Program-made: the position numbers and the translations under genes | Notes under the pieces: model-generated | What the model saw: only the letters and a program-made list of their open reading frames with translations | The model's database searches: none | Told to the model about the DNA's origin: nothing | NCBI GenBank assembly: GCA_963740605.1 | Contig: CAVUFC010000018.1 | Location: 992,001-1,056,000, forward strand | Source of the DNA: DASSUW01 sp963740605 | GTDB taxonomy: Bacteria > Actinomycetota > Thermoleophilia > Solirubrobacterales > Solirubrobacteraceae | Length of the DNA stretch: 64,000 nucleotides | Direction: 5' to 3' | Part shown: piece after piece, positions 41,839 to 50,706 of the stretch | How positions within the stretch are numbered: the stretch's first letter is position 1 | How the letters are laid out: every line of letters begins with the position of its first letter

Positions 41839-42404
41839 AGGGCGCCCTCGAGCTCGAGCAGCGCGCGCTTGCGCTCCGGGCCGCCGCCGTAGTTGCCGAT
41901 ACCGCCGCCGGCGGGCAGCACGCGGTGGCAGGGGACGACGATCGGGATCGGGTTGCGGGCGCACGCCGTCGCCGCCGCGCGGAAGGCGCGCGCGTTGCCC
42001 GCGCGCTCCGCGAGCTTGCCGTAGGTGACGACCTCGCCGCGCGGCACGCTGTCGTGCAGCGTCTCGAGGACGACGTGCCGGAACGGGGCCGGAACGAGCG
42101 TCAGGTCGAACGGCAGCGCCTGCGGATCGCCCTCGCCGGCGAAGTAGGCGTCGAGCGTGTCGCGGGTGGCCTCCAGCTCGCGGTCGGAGGCGACGATGCG
42201 CGGGCCGAACGCCGCGGCCACCTCGGCCAGCAGGCGGTCCTCGGCCTCGTCCTCGAAGCCCACGCGCACGATGCCGTGCTCACCCTGCACGACGAGTAGG
42301 CGGCCGATGGGCGTGGCGAGACGGGTGAACACGGCGTCGGCGAGGCCTTCGCGCACCGCGGCGGCGGCGACGGCCTCGAGCAGGGAATCGGGGAGCGGGG
42401 TCAT
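41835..42404 (-). CDS. ogt: Methylated-DNA-protein-cysteine methyltransferase
   Basis: The 189-residue protein has the C-terminal Ogt/Ada domain: EVVTYGKLAERAGNARAFRA and IPIVVPCHRVLPAGGGIGNYGGG with the acceptor Cys. It repairs O6-alkylguanine by suicide transfer. Its start overlaps the stop of an ECF-type sigma factor gene (ATGA), suggesting the sigma factor and repair protein are made together. Confidence 0.93.
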   Translation of the reverse strand: MTPLPDSLLEAVAAAAVREGLADAVFTRLATPIGRLLVVQGEHGIVRVGFEDEAEDRLLAEVAAAFGPRIVASDRELEATRDTLDAYFAGEGDPQALPFDLTLVPAPFRHVVLETLHDSVPRGEVVTYGKLAERAGNARAFRAAATACARNPIPIVVPCHRVLPAGGGIGNYGGGPERKRALLELEGAL

Positions 42405-42868
42405 GCGGCGAGCCTCTCTCGCAGGGTGCGGACGGCGGTCGACACGCGCTGGCGCGCGGCGACCGCGGAGATGCCGAGCCGGTCGGCGATGCCCTCGTAG
42501 TCGAGGTCGTCGACGAAGCGCAGCCGCAACGCGGTCTGCGCACCATCCGGCAGCGGTGCGATCAGCGCCTCGAAGGCGCCTTCGTCATAGGCGTCGTGGG
42601 TGGCGATCGCCGGCACGTCGTCCGTGGGGATCTCGCGCCGCCGCGACCGGTGGGAATCGATGGCGGCCGTCGTCGTCACCCGGTACAGCCAGGCGCGCAG
42701 GTGCTCCGCATGCCGCAGCCGCGGATACGCCCGCAGCGCGCGCAGCAGTGCGTCCTGCAACACGTCTTCGGCGTGCTGGTCGCCGGCGAGCTTGCGCGCG
42801 TGCGCGAGCAGCTCGTCGCCGTGAGCTTCGACGAGACTCCAGAACGGGGGCAGCGCGACGGTCGTCAC
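42401..42868 (-). CDS. ECF-type RNA polymerase sigma factor
   Basis: The 155-residue protein has sigma region 2 (AEDVLQDALLRALRAYPRL, LRAWLYRVTTTAAIDSHRSR) and region 4 (LPDGAQTALRLRFVDDLDYEGI, VAARQRVSTAVRTLRERL). No anti-sigma gene is adjacent. The imperfect palindrome GCGTTGTAACGC at 42871-42882 lies 2 bases upstream of the start. It is coupled to ogt downstream. Confidence 0.9.
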   Translation of the reverse strand: MTTVALPPFWSLVEAHGDELLAHARKLAGDQHAEDVLQDALLRALRAYPRLRHAEHLRAWLYRVTTTAAIDSHRSRRREIPTDDVPAIATHDAYDEGAFEALIAPLPDGAQTALRLRFVDDLDYEGIADRLGISAVAARQRVSTAVRTLRERLAA

Positions 42869-42904
42869 ATGCGTTGTAACGCGGCGCGCGGGGATTCCGT
42901 GAGC

Positions 42905-43540
42905 TTACGGCCGGCGGCCGGCGACCTGATTCGCGCGGTTCTCGGCGGCTTTCGCGCGGGCGCGGTTCTGGCGCCGGCGTCCGATGAAGGCCATCACGCC
43001 GAGCACGACGGCGACGAGCAGGAAGCCCCAGAAGACGGAGAGCGTCGGGTCGAGCCCGCCGAACGGCAGCGAGACGAGCATGACGATGCCCCAGCCGAGT
43101 GCGAGCAGCGCGACGATGATCGCGATCACGAGCAGCACGCCGCCGACGCGCCGGATGATGCTGGATCCCGGCGGCGGGGCGATATAGCCCATCAGCTGCA
43201 GCATGAAGAGCTGGCGGTTCGACGGCGGCGCCTGACCGAGCTTCTCGGCAGCCACCTTCAGATCGCCGGCGCGGCGCTCGGCGAGGGCGAGCGAGGCCTC
43301 GGCCATCCGGCGCAGCTGCAGGCGCTCCTGCGGGCGGGCGGCGGCGATCGCGGCGCGGAAGTGCTCGCGCGAGCGCTTGGCGTCCATCCGCTCGGCGGCG
43401 CGGGCGCCGAGGATCGCCTGCGCGGCGGCGCGGAAGCGGGTCTCGGCCTCGAGCTCCTCGTCGGACCGGCCCTCGAGCCGCTGCATCGCGGCGAGAGCGC
43501 TCTTCTGCTCGACCTTGATCTGACGCTGCTTGGGAGCCAT
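42905..43540 (-). CDS. Conserved-type membrane protein of unknown function
   Basis: The 211-residue protein has a charged helical N-terminal half (residues 1-110, rich in Arg/Glu/Ala, possible coiled coil or TPR-like hairpins) and two TM helices (about 130-152 and 165-185), then an Arg-rich tail. An AGGA ribosome site lies 4 bases before the ATG. It is 36 bases upstream of the sigma factor gene on the same strand and may share its transcript. No family recognised. Confidence 0.7.
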   Translation of the reverse strand: MAPKQRQIKVEQKSALAAMQRLEGRSDEELEAETRFRAAAQAILGARAAERMDAKRSREHFRAAIAAARPQERLQLRRMAEASLALAERRAGDLKVAAEKLGQAPPSNRQLFMLQLMGYIAPPPGSSIIRRVGGVLLVIAIIVALLALGWGIVMLVSLPFGGLDPTLSVFWGFLLVAVVLGVMAFIGRRRQNRARAKAAENRANQVAGRRP

Positions 43541-43554
43541 GAGTCCTCGGAAGT

Positions 43555-44613
43555 CTACGACCGCCGGCGGAAACCGGTGGGTTCGGGGTCAGGATCGAGC
43601 GGGCTCTCCGGGAGGCCCGGCTCGGGATCGAGATCGTCATACCCGCCGGGCGCGATGTCGTTCGGTCCGTCCGCGTGGAACATCGCCGCGAGGTACTGGA
43701 TCTGCCCGCGGCCGACGCCGAGCTCGAACTGCCCGCCGCCGTAGGCGCCCATGCCGCGCTCGGCGCAGAAGTCGTAGGCCTCGAACAGCGCCCGCACGGC
43801 GCCGAAGCGCGAAGGCTTGAGGTTGACGGTGCGGGGGAGCACGGGCCGGTCGAGGACGTCCTGCACCGAGTGGACCGGCGCGTCCCAGGTGATCCTGTCC
43901 TCGAACGGGCGCAGCGCCTCGCGCGCCTCCGGGACGTCGAGGTCGGGATCCTCGAGCCAGGCGTCCGGGAACGTCTCGGCGATGCGGCGATAGAACGCCG
44001 GATCCGTGTCGGTGTCGACCGGCGTGCCCTTGTAGGCGCCCTTGAAGTCGAACGAGTCGACGGCGTCGGTGTCGACGAGGCCGGCGATCAGCTCGTCGTC
44101 CCAGTCCGGTGTGGCGTCGAGCTTGAAGCGCAGGTTCGGGTAGCGGGCCAGCCGCCGCGTCACCGGCCCGAGCGTCGGCGGCTCGCCCATGCGGGAGGAG
44201 ACCACGAACCGCACGGGGTGCAGCGGGCGTTCGAGGAGATCGGCCAGCGAGGTGCCGGCCTGGCGCAGCGCGAGGTCGAGCGCCGCGCTCTCGTACGCCC
44301 AGCGGCGGTAGTGGAGGAAGGCGTCCATGCGCGGCTCGCCCGCGGGGAAGAGGTTCAGGCCGTCGAGATGCGCCGAGAACGCGTCGAACGTCCACGTGCC
44401 GGCGAGCGGGTGCTCCGGGCCGCGCTCCTGCGCGATTTCCTGCTCGCTCTCGTCGTAGGTGACGTCCTCACCGAGGCCTTCCTCACCGCTGCCGCGCAGG
44501 TGCACGATCGTCGTCTGGCGATTGAAGCCGCTCGACACCTGGCGCGACAGGCCCTCGAGCGCGTAGTCATCGATCGTCAGCGGCAGGTCGGCGACGCGCT
44601 CGTAGGTGCTCAT
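43555..44613 (-). CDS. Enolase-superfamily (mandelate racemase/muconate lactonising-like) protein
   Basis: From ATG 44613 the protein is 352 residues. It shows an N-terminal capping domain (TTIVHLRGSGEEGLGEDVTYDE) and barrel residues expected of the superfamily: the RFKLDATPDW lysine, the acidic ligands in LEDPDL and ITWDAP, and a C-terminal NLKPSRFG. The reaction cannot be assigned. The start is supported by a TAGGCT box 7 bases upstream. Confidence 0.75.
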   Translation of the reverse strand: MSTYERVADLPLTIDDYALEGLSRQVSSGFNRQTTIVHLRGSGEEGLGEDVTYDESEQEIAQERGPEHPLAGTWTFDAFSAHLDGLNLFPAGEPRMDAFLHYRRWAYESAALDLALRQAGTSLADLLERPLHPVRFVVSSRMGEPPTLGPVTRRLARYPNLRFKLDATPDWDDELIAGLVDTDAVDSFDFKGAYKGTPVDTDTDPAFYRRIAETFPDAWLEDPDLDVPEAREALRPFEDRITWDAPVHSVQDVLDRPVLPRTVNLKPSRFGAVRALFEAYDFCAERGMGAYGGGQFELGVGRGQIQYLAAMFHADGPNDIAPGGYDDLDPEPGLPESPLDPDPEPTGFRRRS

Positions 44614-44620
44614 CCACGTG

Positions 44621-44626
44621 AGCCTA
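44621..44626 (-). promoter_or_regulatory. Candidate -10 box (TAGGCT) for leaderless enolase-like gene
   Basis: On the minus strand TAGGCT is followed by 7 bases and the ATG at 44613. Confidence 0.5.
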
Positions 44627-44722
44627 GATGGTCGATTCAGTGGCCCGCGTGCCCGCATGGCCGACGCGCCCAGGCGGTACGTGGGTCGCGGAATCGGCCA
44701 TCTTGATGGCCGGTCCAGCGAC

Positions 44723-44728
44723 TAGCCT
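44723..44728 (+). promoter_or_regulatory. Candidate -10 box (TAGCCT) for leaderless DUF2298 gene
   Basis: TAGCCT is followed by 6 bases and the GTG at 44735, with no ribosome site between. Confidence 0.45.
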
Positions 44729-44734
44729 CCGGGC

Positions 44735-46963
44735 GTGCTCGAAGCGCTCGGGTTCTTCGCGCTGGTCGAGGTCGTAGGCCTGGCGGCGGCGCCGCTCGCC
44801 GGGCTCGCTTTGGGACGGCTGCCGGGCGCCGGGCTCGGGTTCTCCAAGCCGCTCGGCCTCCTGCTCGTGACGTGGGTGGTGTGGATGCTCGCGTCGGTCG
44901 GGATCGCGCCGTACTCGACGGCGACCGTGTTGGTGGTCGCCGGGGTGCTGATCGTGGTGGGCGTGCTGGTCGCGGCCCGCCAGCGGTATCTACGCGCTCA
45001 ACTCGTCGAGCCGCGGTCCGAGGGCTGGCTCGGCCGGGTCCGGTACGACTGGATCGCCGCGCGCGCGTGGCCGGCCGACGACCCGGGGCGCCGCGGCCTG
45101 TGGATCGTCTCCGAGCTCGTCTTCGCGGGCGCGTTCGCGGTGATGGTCCTGCTCGTCTCCTACTCGCCCGACGTGTGGGGGACCGAGAAGCCGATGGACA
45201 TGGCGTTCGTCAACGCGGCGAACGCGTCGTCGTCGTTCCCGCCGCACGACCCGTGGATGGCGGGCCAGGACCTCAACTACTACTACCTCGGCCACCTGGT
45301 CATGGCGATGCTGATCCGGGTCACCGGCGTCGCTCCCGACGTGGGCTACAACATCGCGTTCGCGCTGCTGGCGGCGCTGTCGGCGGTCGCGGTGTTCACG
45401 CTCGCCGGCACGCTGTGGGCGGCTGCTCGGCCGCGGCTCGACAACGTGCGCGGCGGACCGGTCTCGGCCGGGCTGATCGCTGTCGTCGTCTGCATCGTGC
45501 TCGGCAACCTCGCCGGCGTGCGCGAGTGGCTCGACGCGGCCAGCCCACCGGGCGACTACGACTGGTTCGGGGCGTCGCGCGTGATCACCGGCACGATCAA
45601 CGAGTTCCCCTGGTTCTCGTTCCTGCTCCAGGACATGCACGCGCACGTGCTCGCGATCCCGTTCACGCTCGTCGCGCTCGGGTTCGTGCTGCAGGTCGCG
45701 CTCGCCGGTCCGCGCGGTGATGCGGTCTGGCGCGGCGTCGCCGAGGCGCTCGCCGCCGGCCTCGCGATCGGCGCGCTGTACGCGATCAACTCGTGGTCGT
45801 ATCCCGCCGCCGCGGGTCTGCTGGTGCTGGCGATCGCGACCTGGCTCCGGTCGACCGACAGTGCCGGCAGACGTCTCTACGCGCTCGTCTGGCTCGCGCT
45901 CGTGCTGCTGGCGAGCGTCGTGCTGATGCTGCCCTTCTGGCTCAACTTCAACCCGGCCGCGCGCGGCATCGGCTGGGTGAAGGAGCGCGCGTCGTTCACC
46001 CATTTCGTCGGCGACCAGCTGCTCCTCTACGGCCTGTTCATCGGCCCGCTGGCGGCCGCGTTCGCGGCGCGCGTGCTCGCTACCCGAAGACCGGTGCGGA
46101 CGCTTGTGTGGGGCGTGATCGCGTTCGCGTTCGTACTGTCGCTGCTGGCGCCGTCCGACCTCGCCGGCGTGGCCGGGCTCGGCGCCGCGCTCGGCGTGGC
46201 GCTGGGCGCGCTGATGTCGCGCCGGCTCGGCGCGCCCGAGCGGTTCCTGTGGCTGCTGATCGCCGGCGGCCTGGTCTGCATCATCGTTCCCGAGCTGGTC
46301 TACGTCCGCGACGAGTTCGACGGCAGCGACCTGTACCGGATGAACACGGTGTTCAAGCTCGGCTACCAGGCGTGGCTGCTGCTGGCGGTCGCCGCCGCGT
46401 GCGCGTTGCCGTGGGCGAGCGCCTGGCTGCCGCGCCGGCTGTGGCCCGTGTGGGCGGGCTTCACCGCGATCCTGCTGCTGCTCGGGGCCGTCTACCCCTA
46501 CGCGGGCACGTACGCGCGCAAGGCCGGCTTCGCGGCGTCACCGTCGCTCGACGGGCTGGCCTGGCTCCGCGCCAGCTCCCCCGGCGACCCGGCCGCGATC
46601 GACTGGCTGCGCGCGAACACGCCCGGCTCGGCGGTCGTGCTCGAGGCGGTGGGGGAGGACTACTCGGCGTTCGGCCATGCGCGGATCTCGACGTTCACCG
46701 GCCGCCCGACCGTGCTCGGCTGGGGCGGTCACGAGGTCCAGTGGGACCACCAGCCCGGCGGCCGCGAGCAGGACGTCAAGACGCTCTACACGACCACCGA
46801 CCTCGACGAGGCACGCGACCTGATCGCCCGCTACAACGTCGAGTACGTCGTCTACGGGCCGATCGAGCGCACCACGTACGGGGACGCCGGGCTGGCGAAG
46901 TGGGACCAGCTCGGCGACAGGGTGTTCGACCGCGACGGCACCACGGTCTGGCGGCTGCACTAA
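44735..46963 (+). CDS. DUF2298 (YYY-type) multi-pass membrane protein
   Basis: The 742-residue protein has about 14 hydrophobic helices and the family's eponymous YYY in QDLNYYYLGHLVMAML. Other conserved parts are DNVRGGPVSAG, EFPWFSFLLQDMHAHV and a C-terminal soluble domain (WLRANTPGSAVVLEAVGEDY, GWGGHEVQWDHQPGG) like that of GT-C glycosyltransferases. It probably uses a lipid-linked sugar at the outer membrane face, but its substrate is unknown. It converges with a TIGR03663-type gene and the stops overlap. Confidence 0.87.
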   Translation: MLEALGFFALVEVVGLAAAPLAGLALGRLPGAGLGFSKPLGLLLVTWVVWMLASVGIAPYSTATVLVVAGVLIVVGVLVAARQRYLRAQLVEPRSEGWLGRVRYDWIAARAWPADDPGRRGLWIVSELVFAGAFAVMVLLVSYSPDVWGTEKPMDMAFVNAANASSSFPPHDPWMAGQDLNYYYLGHLVMAMLIRVTGVAPDVGYNIAFALLAALSAVAVFTLAGTLWAAARPRLDNVRGGPVSAGLIAVVVCIVLGNLAGVREWLDAASPPGDYDWFGASRVITGTINEFPWFSFLLQDMHAHVLAIPFTLVALGFVLQVALAGPRGDAVWRGVAEALAAGLAIGALYAINSWSYPAAAGLLVLAIATWLRSTDSAGRRLYALVWLALVLLASVVLMLPFWLNFNPAARGIGWVKERASFTHFVGDQLLLYGLFIGPLAAAFAARVLATRRPVRTLVWGVIAFAFVLSLLAPSDLAGVAGLGAALGVALGALMSRRLGAPERFLWLLIAGGLVCIIVPELVYVRDEFDGSDLYRMNTVFKLGYQAWLLLAVAAACALPWASAWLPRRLWPVWAGFTAILLLLGAVYPYAGTYARKAGFAASPSLDGLAWLRASSPGDPAAIDWLRANTPGSAVVLEAVGEDYSAFGHARISTFTGRPTVLGWGGHEVQWDHQPGGREQDVKTLYTTTDLDEARDLIARYNVEYVVYGPIERTTYGDAGLAKWDQLGDRVFDRDGTTVWRLH

Positions 46964-48522
46964 CGCTTCTGGTACAGCCACTCCGGCATGCCGCCGGTGG
47001 GATTCCACACCTCGCGCTTGGTCAGCCAGCGCCACCACGAGCCCGGATTGACCTTCCCGTAGTCGCGCACCCACCAGACGCGGAACGGGAACTCCCGCGA
47101 GGTGTAGCCGCTCAGCTGCGACTGCAGTCGGTCGTGCGACGCCTGGGTGAGGATCAGCGCGTCCGAGTCCGGCGGCGCTCCCTGCGTGCTGAGATCGACG
47201 TAGCCCACGGGCAGGTCGCGGAAGTACCACGCGTACGGGAACGTCGCACCCTCGGCCGAGTCGACCGTGACGGTGTAGGGCCGGTCGCTCGCCTTGGCCT
47301 TCTCGACGACCTCGCGCGCGACCTTGGCGACCTCCTCGGAGGACTGCGTCGAGACGAGCAGCTCGCGCGGGTCGGCGCGGTGGACGGCGTTGACCTCCCA
47401 TGAGGCGAACACGACGTAGGCGAGCGCGACGACCGCGGCGGCGAGGCCTAGCTTCCCGTACCAGTGGCGCCGCGTCTCCCAGATGCCCTGGACGCCGACG
47501 CCCGCCAGCAGCACCAGCGGCAGCAGCGGGTGCAGCACCAGCCACGCGAATTTCTCGCCGGCCCACGAGTACACGAGCAGCGAGAGCAGGAACGCCCAGA
47601 TCACGAACACGCGCAGCAGCGTCGGCCGCTTGATCGCCACGACCGCGCCGATCGCCCCGAGCAGCAGCGCCGGCCATTCGACGCCGGCGAGCACGACGCC
47701 GTAGAAGACGTCCGACTCGCCGCCGCGCCCGACGCTGTGCTGGCCGAGCCAGTAGTCGAGCCCGGTGTAGAGGCCCTGGACGCCTTTCGGGTGCGTGAGG
47801 AAGGTCGTGAAGGTGATCGTGTAGACGCCGATGAAGGCGGCCGGCGCCCAGCCCCACGCGTCGAGCCCGACCTTGCGCACCGGGTCGAGCACGAGCCGCC
47901 GGTGGCGCGAGATCAGGACGGCGAGGAAGAACGTCCCGGCGACGAACACCGTGATGAACGTCGACTCTTTGGTGGCGAAGCTGGCCGCCAGCAGGGCGCC
48001 GATCAGCGCCGGGTGGTAGCGGCGCGGCTGGTCGAGGAAGCGGAACGTGACGACCAGGAGCGCGAGCGTGATCGATGCGATGTAGATGTCCTCGCGCGCG
48101 AAGCGCGAGAAGTACAGGTACGACGGCCCGATCGCCAACAGCACCGCCGCCGCGAACGCTGCGATCCGGCCGATCTGGCGGCGCAGGAAGTACGGCATGG
48201 CGACCATCGCCGTCCCCATCAGCGCCGGTGCCAGCCGGGCGGTGAAGTCGGATGCGCCGAACACCTTGAAGATCCCGGCCGTCAGGTAGAAGCGCAGCGG
48301 CCCGTGCAGCAGCGGGTTGTACTGATAGTCGCCGTTCTTGGCGAACAGCCACGAGAAGTAGGCGTCCTGGCTCTCGTCGTGGTGGAACGGGCGGTCGCCG
48401 AGGTCGTACAGCCGCAGCGCCAGCGCGACGGCCACGAGCACGACGTAGGCGATGATCTCGAGTCGCGACCGGCCTGCCTTTGCGGCCGGGGCCCGCTGCT
48501 GCGCGATGGTCGCGGCCGTCAT
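46960..48522 (-). CDS. TIGR03663-type membrane protein (GT-C glycosyltransferase-like)
   Basis: The 520-residue protein has about 12 TM helices and the GT-C-like first-loop acidic motif in RPFHHDESQDAYFSWL, plus DYQYNPLLHGPLRFYLT and SRFAREDIYIASITLALL. The family often occurs with DUF2298 proteins. A role in surface glycan or glycoprotein assembly is inferred. Its start overlaps the flippase-like gene stop (ATGA). Confidence 0.87.
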   Translation of the reverse strand: MTAATIAQQRAPAAKAGRSRLEIIAYVVLVAVALALRLYDLGDRPFHHDESQDAYFSWLFAKNGDYQYNPLLHGPLRFYLTAGIFKVFGASDFTARLAPALMGTAMVAMPYFLRRQIGRIAAFAAAVLLAIGPSYLYFSRFAREDIYIASITLALLVVTFRFLDQPRRYHPALIGALLAASFATKESTFITVFVAGTFFLAVLISRHRRLVLDPVRKVGLDAWGWAPAAFIGVYTITFTTFLTHPKGVQGLYTGLDYWLGQHSVGRGGESDVFYGVVLAGVEWPALLLGAIGAVVAIKRPTLLRVFVIWAFLLSLLVYSWAGEKFAWLVLHPLLPLVLLAGVGVQGIWETRRHWYGKLGLAAAVVALAYVVFASWEVNAVHRADPRELLVSTQSSEEVAKVAREVVEKAKASDRPYTVTVDSAEGATFPYAWYFRDLPVGYVDLSTQGAPPDSDALILTQASHDRLQSQLSGYTSREFPFRVWWVRDYGKVNPGSWWRWLTKREVWNPTGGMPEWLYQKR

Positions 48523-49544
48523 CGGCGCGCGTCCTTGAGCTTTCCGAGGCCGCCGTAGCGGGCGGCGAGCAGGATGAGCCCGACCAGCGTGATCGGGACG
48601 ACGATGATGAACCGCAGCATCACGATGTACGCGACCGCCTGGGCGCCCGTCCCGCCCAGGGCCTTGATGCCGAGGATCGCGGCGGCGTCCTGCGTGCCGG
48701 CGTAGGCCGGGCCGGAGGGGATCATCGAGAACACGGACGCCAACGCGACGATGTAGAGCCCTTCGATCGGGTCCATGCCGAAGCCGATCGCGGCGCCGGC
48801 AGACATCCAGACGCCTGCCTCGATACCCCAGATCACGAGCGTCATGCCGAGCAGCAGGAGTCCGTGGTGCGCCCGTCTCAATCCCAGTGTGGAGGACAGC
48901 ATCGGGGCGATGAAGGCCATCATCTTCTCGTTGCGCCGGACCGCGACGTACCCGAGGGCGCCGGCGATCGCCAGCCCGGCCGCCACGAGCAGGATGATCT
49001 CGACCTTGCCGCCGCCGACCTCGCCGAGCAGGCCGTAGCCGACGACGACGAACAGCACGACGAGCACGGCGACGTCGAGGATCCGCTCGGCCAACAGCGT
49101 GCCGATCACCGTACGGATCGACGTGTGCGCCCGCGGGGCCATCAGGAGCGTGCGGACGACGTCGCCGCCACGGGCCGGGAGGATGTTGTTGCCCATGTAG
49201 CCGATGCAGGTCAGCGCATAGGTGTCCACGCGCTCGGGCGTGGCCTGCTCGTCCTCGAGCAGGCGCTGCCAGCGCTCGGCGCGGACGACGGTCGCCAGCC
49301 CGTATAGCGCGATCGCCCCGAGCAGCGCTGCCAGCTCAGGCCCGGTGGACGGGAGCTGCGGCGCCTGCTGCTTCGTCGCCCACCAGACGACGCCGGCCAC
49401 CGACAGCAGCGACACGGCAAGGCCGACCCACTGCAGGCGCGAGCCACCGCGACGGCTTGGGGCCGGCGGCGGAGGGGACGAGGGCGTGGGCTCACTGCCG
49501 GTGGTGTCGACCGGAGCGGTGATCGAGCAAGGATGACACCGCAA
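48519..49544 (-). CDS. Lysylphosphatidylglycerol synthase TM region/flippase-like membrane protein
   Basis: The 341-residue protein has a Pro-rich N-terminus and about eight TM helices, with the family pattern RAERWQRLLEDE, YMGNNILPARGGDVVRTLLM and FSMIPSGPAYAGTQDAAAIL. Proteins of this family are proposed lipid-linked glycan flippases. The start is uncertain: TTG 49544 is the first usable codon. It is coupled to the glycosyltransferase-like gene downstream. Confidence 0.85.
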   Translation of the reverse strand: MRCHPCSITAPVDTTGSEPTPSSPPPPAPSRRGGSRLQWVGLAVSLLSVAGVVWWATKQQAPQLPSTGPELAALLGAIALYGLATVVRAERWQRLLEDEQATPERVDTYALTCIGYMGNNILPARGGDVVRTLLMAPRAHTSIRTVIGTLLAERILDVAVLVVLFVVVGYGLLGEVGGGKVEIILLVAAGLAIAGALGYVAVRRNEKMMAFIAPMLSSTLGLRRAHHGLLLLGMTLVIWGIEAGVWMSAGAAIGFGMDPIEGLYIVALASVFSMIPSGPAYAGTQDAAAILGIKALGGTGAQAVAYIVMLRFIIVVPITLVGLILLAARYGGLGKLKDARR

Positions 49545-49575
49545 CCACGCGGATCCGTCACTGTTTCAGCCCCTG

Positions 49576-50706
49576 ATGATGCGGCTCACGATCCTGATCC
49601 TGGCTCTTCTGGCACTTGTTCCGGCGAGCGCGGCGGCCGACGATGTCGTGGTCGACGGCCGCGGCTGGGGGCACGGCGTCGGCATGTCCCAGTACGGCGC
49701 GTACGGCTACGCACTGCGCGAGAGCCGCGACGTCCAGTTCATCCTCAGCCACTACTACGCGGGCTCGAGCTACGGCACGGCCCCGGGGGCGCGCATGCGC
49801 GTGCGGCTGAAGAAGCAGCGCGCGCCGCGGATCAGCGGCGCCAGGCTCGCGCGGGCGGCGACCGGCCGGCGTGTCCGGCTGGCCGAGGCCCACGTCTACC
49901 GCTTCAAGGCACTTCACTCGAAGCGGATCCGGATCATCAACACCTTCAACGGCAAGACCAAGGCGCGTGTGAAGGCGCCCGTCACGGTCACGGGCGGCGC
50001 CAGCACGACGCTGCGCGGCACCGCCGAGAACGGGCTCGCCAACGGCTCGTACCGCAGCCGGCTGGTCTTGTCGCGCGACGGGTCGGGCGTCCTGGTGGTC
50101 AACAACGTCGGGCTCGAGCAGTACCTCTACGGCGTCGTGCCGTCCGAGATGCCGGCGTCGTGGCCCGCTGAGGCGCTGAAGGCCCAGGCGGTCGTCGCCC
50201 GCTCGTACGCGCTCAAGAGCCGCCGCCCGACCGGCGCCTACGACGTGTTCGCCGACGTCCGCTCGCAGGTCTACCGGGGTGTGGCGGCCGAGACAAGCGC
50301 GTCCAACGCGGCGGTCAGGACGACGCGCGCGCGAGTGGTGACGGTTGGTGGCGAGATCGCCCAGACGTTCTTCTTCTCGACCTCCGGCGGCCGCACGGCC
50401 ACCAACGAGGAGGCATTCGGGGGCTCACCGATCTCCTACCTGCGGTCGGTCGACGACCCGTACGACGACCTGTCGCCGTACCACACCTGGACGGCCCGCT
50501 TCACCGCGGCCCAGGCGCGGCGCAAGCTCAAGTCGGTGACGCTCGGCAGGCTGCAGGGGCTACAGGTGGCGTCACGGACCGGCTCTGACCGCGCCGCGAC
50601 CGTGACCGTGCGGGGGAGTGGCGGGGATCAGACCGTGTCGGCGGCCACCGTGCGCACGCTGCTCGGGCTGCGGAGCACGTGGATCACGCGGTTCGCGGGT
50701 CCCTGA
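49576..50706 (+). CDS. SpoIID/LytB domain protein
   Basis: The 376-residue protein has a signal peptide (MMRLTILILALLALVPASAAA), the N-terminal GRGWGHGVGMSQYGAYG motif, a beta-rich middle, and the SpoIID core NVGLEQYLYGVVPSEMPASW, EALKAQAVVARSYAL, TFFFSTSGGRTATNEE. SpoIID enzymes cut glycan strands of peptidoglycan; in non-sporulating bacteria such proteins act in wall remodelling. ATG 49579 is an alternative start. Confidence 0.9.
   Translation: MMRLTILILALLALVPASAAADDVVVDGRGWGHGVGMSQYGAYGYALRESRDVQFILSHYYAGSSYGTAPGARMRVRLKKQRAPRISGARLARAATGRRVRLAEAHVYRFKALHSKRIRIINTFNGKTKARVKAPVTVTGGASTTLRGTAENGLANGSYRSRLVLSRDGSGVLVVNNVGLEQYLYGVVPSEMPASWPAEALKAQAVVARSYALKSRRPTGAYDVFADVRSQVYRGVAAETSASNAAVRTTRARVVTVGGEIAQTFFFSTSGGRTATNEEAFGGSPISYLRSVDDPYDDLSPYHTWTARFTAAQARRKLKSVTLGRLQGLQVASRTGSDRAATVTVRGSGGDQTVSAATVRTLLGLRSTWITRFAGP

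Noticed and set aside
49576..50706. SpoIID-like gene as evidence of sporulation
   Set aside because: Single SpoIID/LytB-domain proteins occur widely in non-sporulating bacteria and no other sporulation gene is present.
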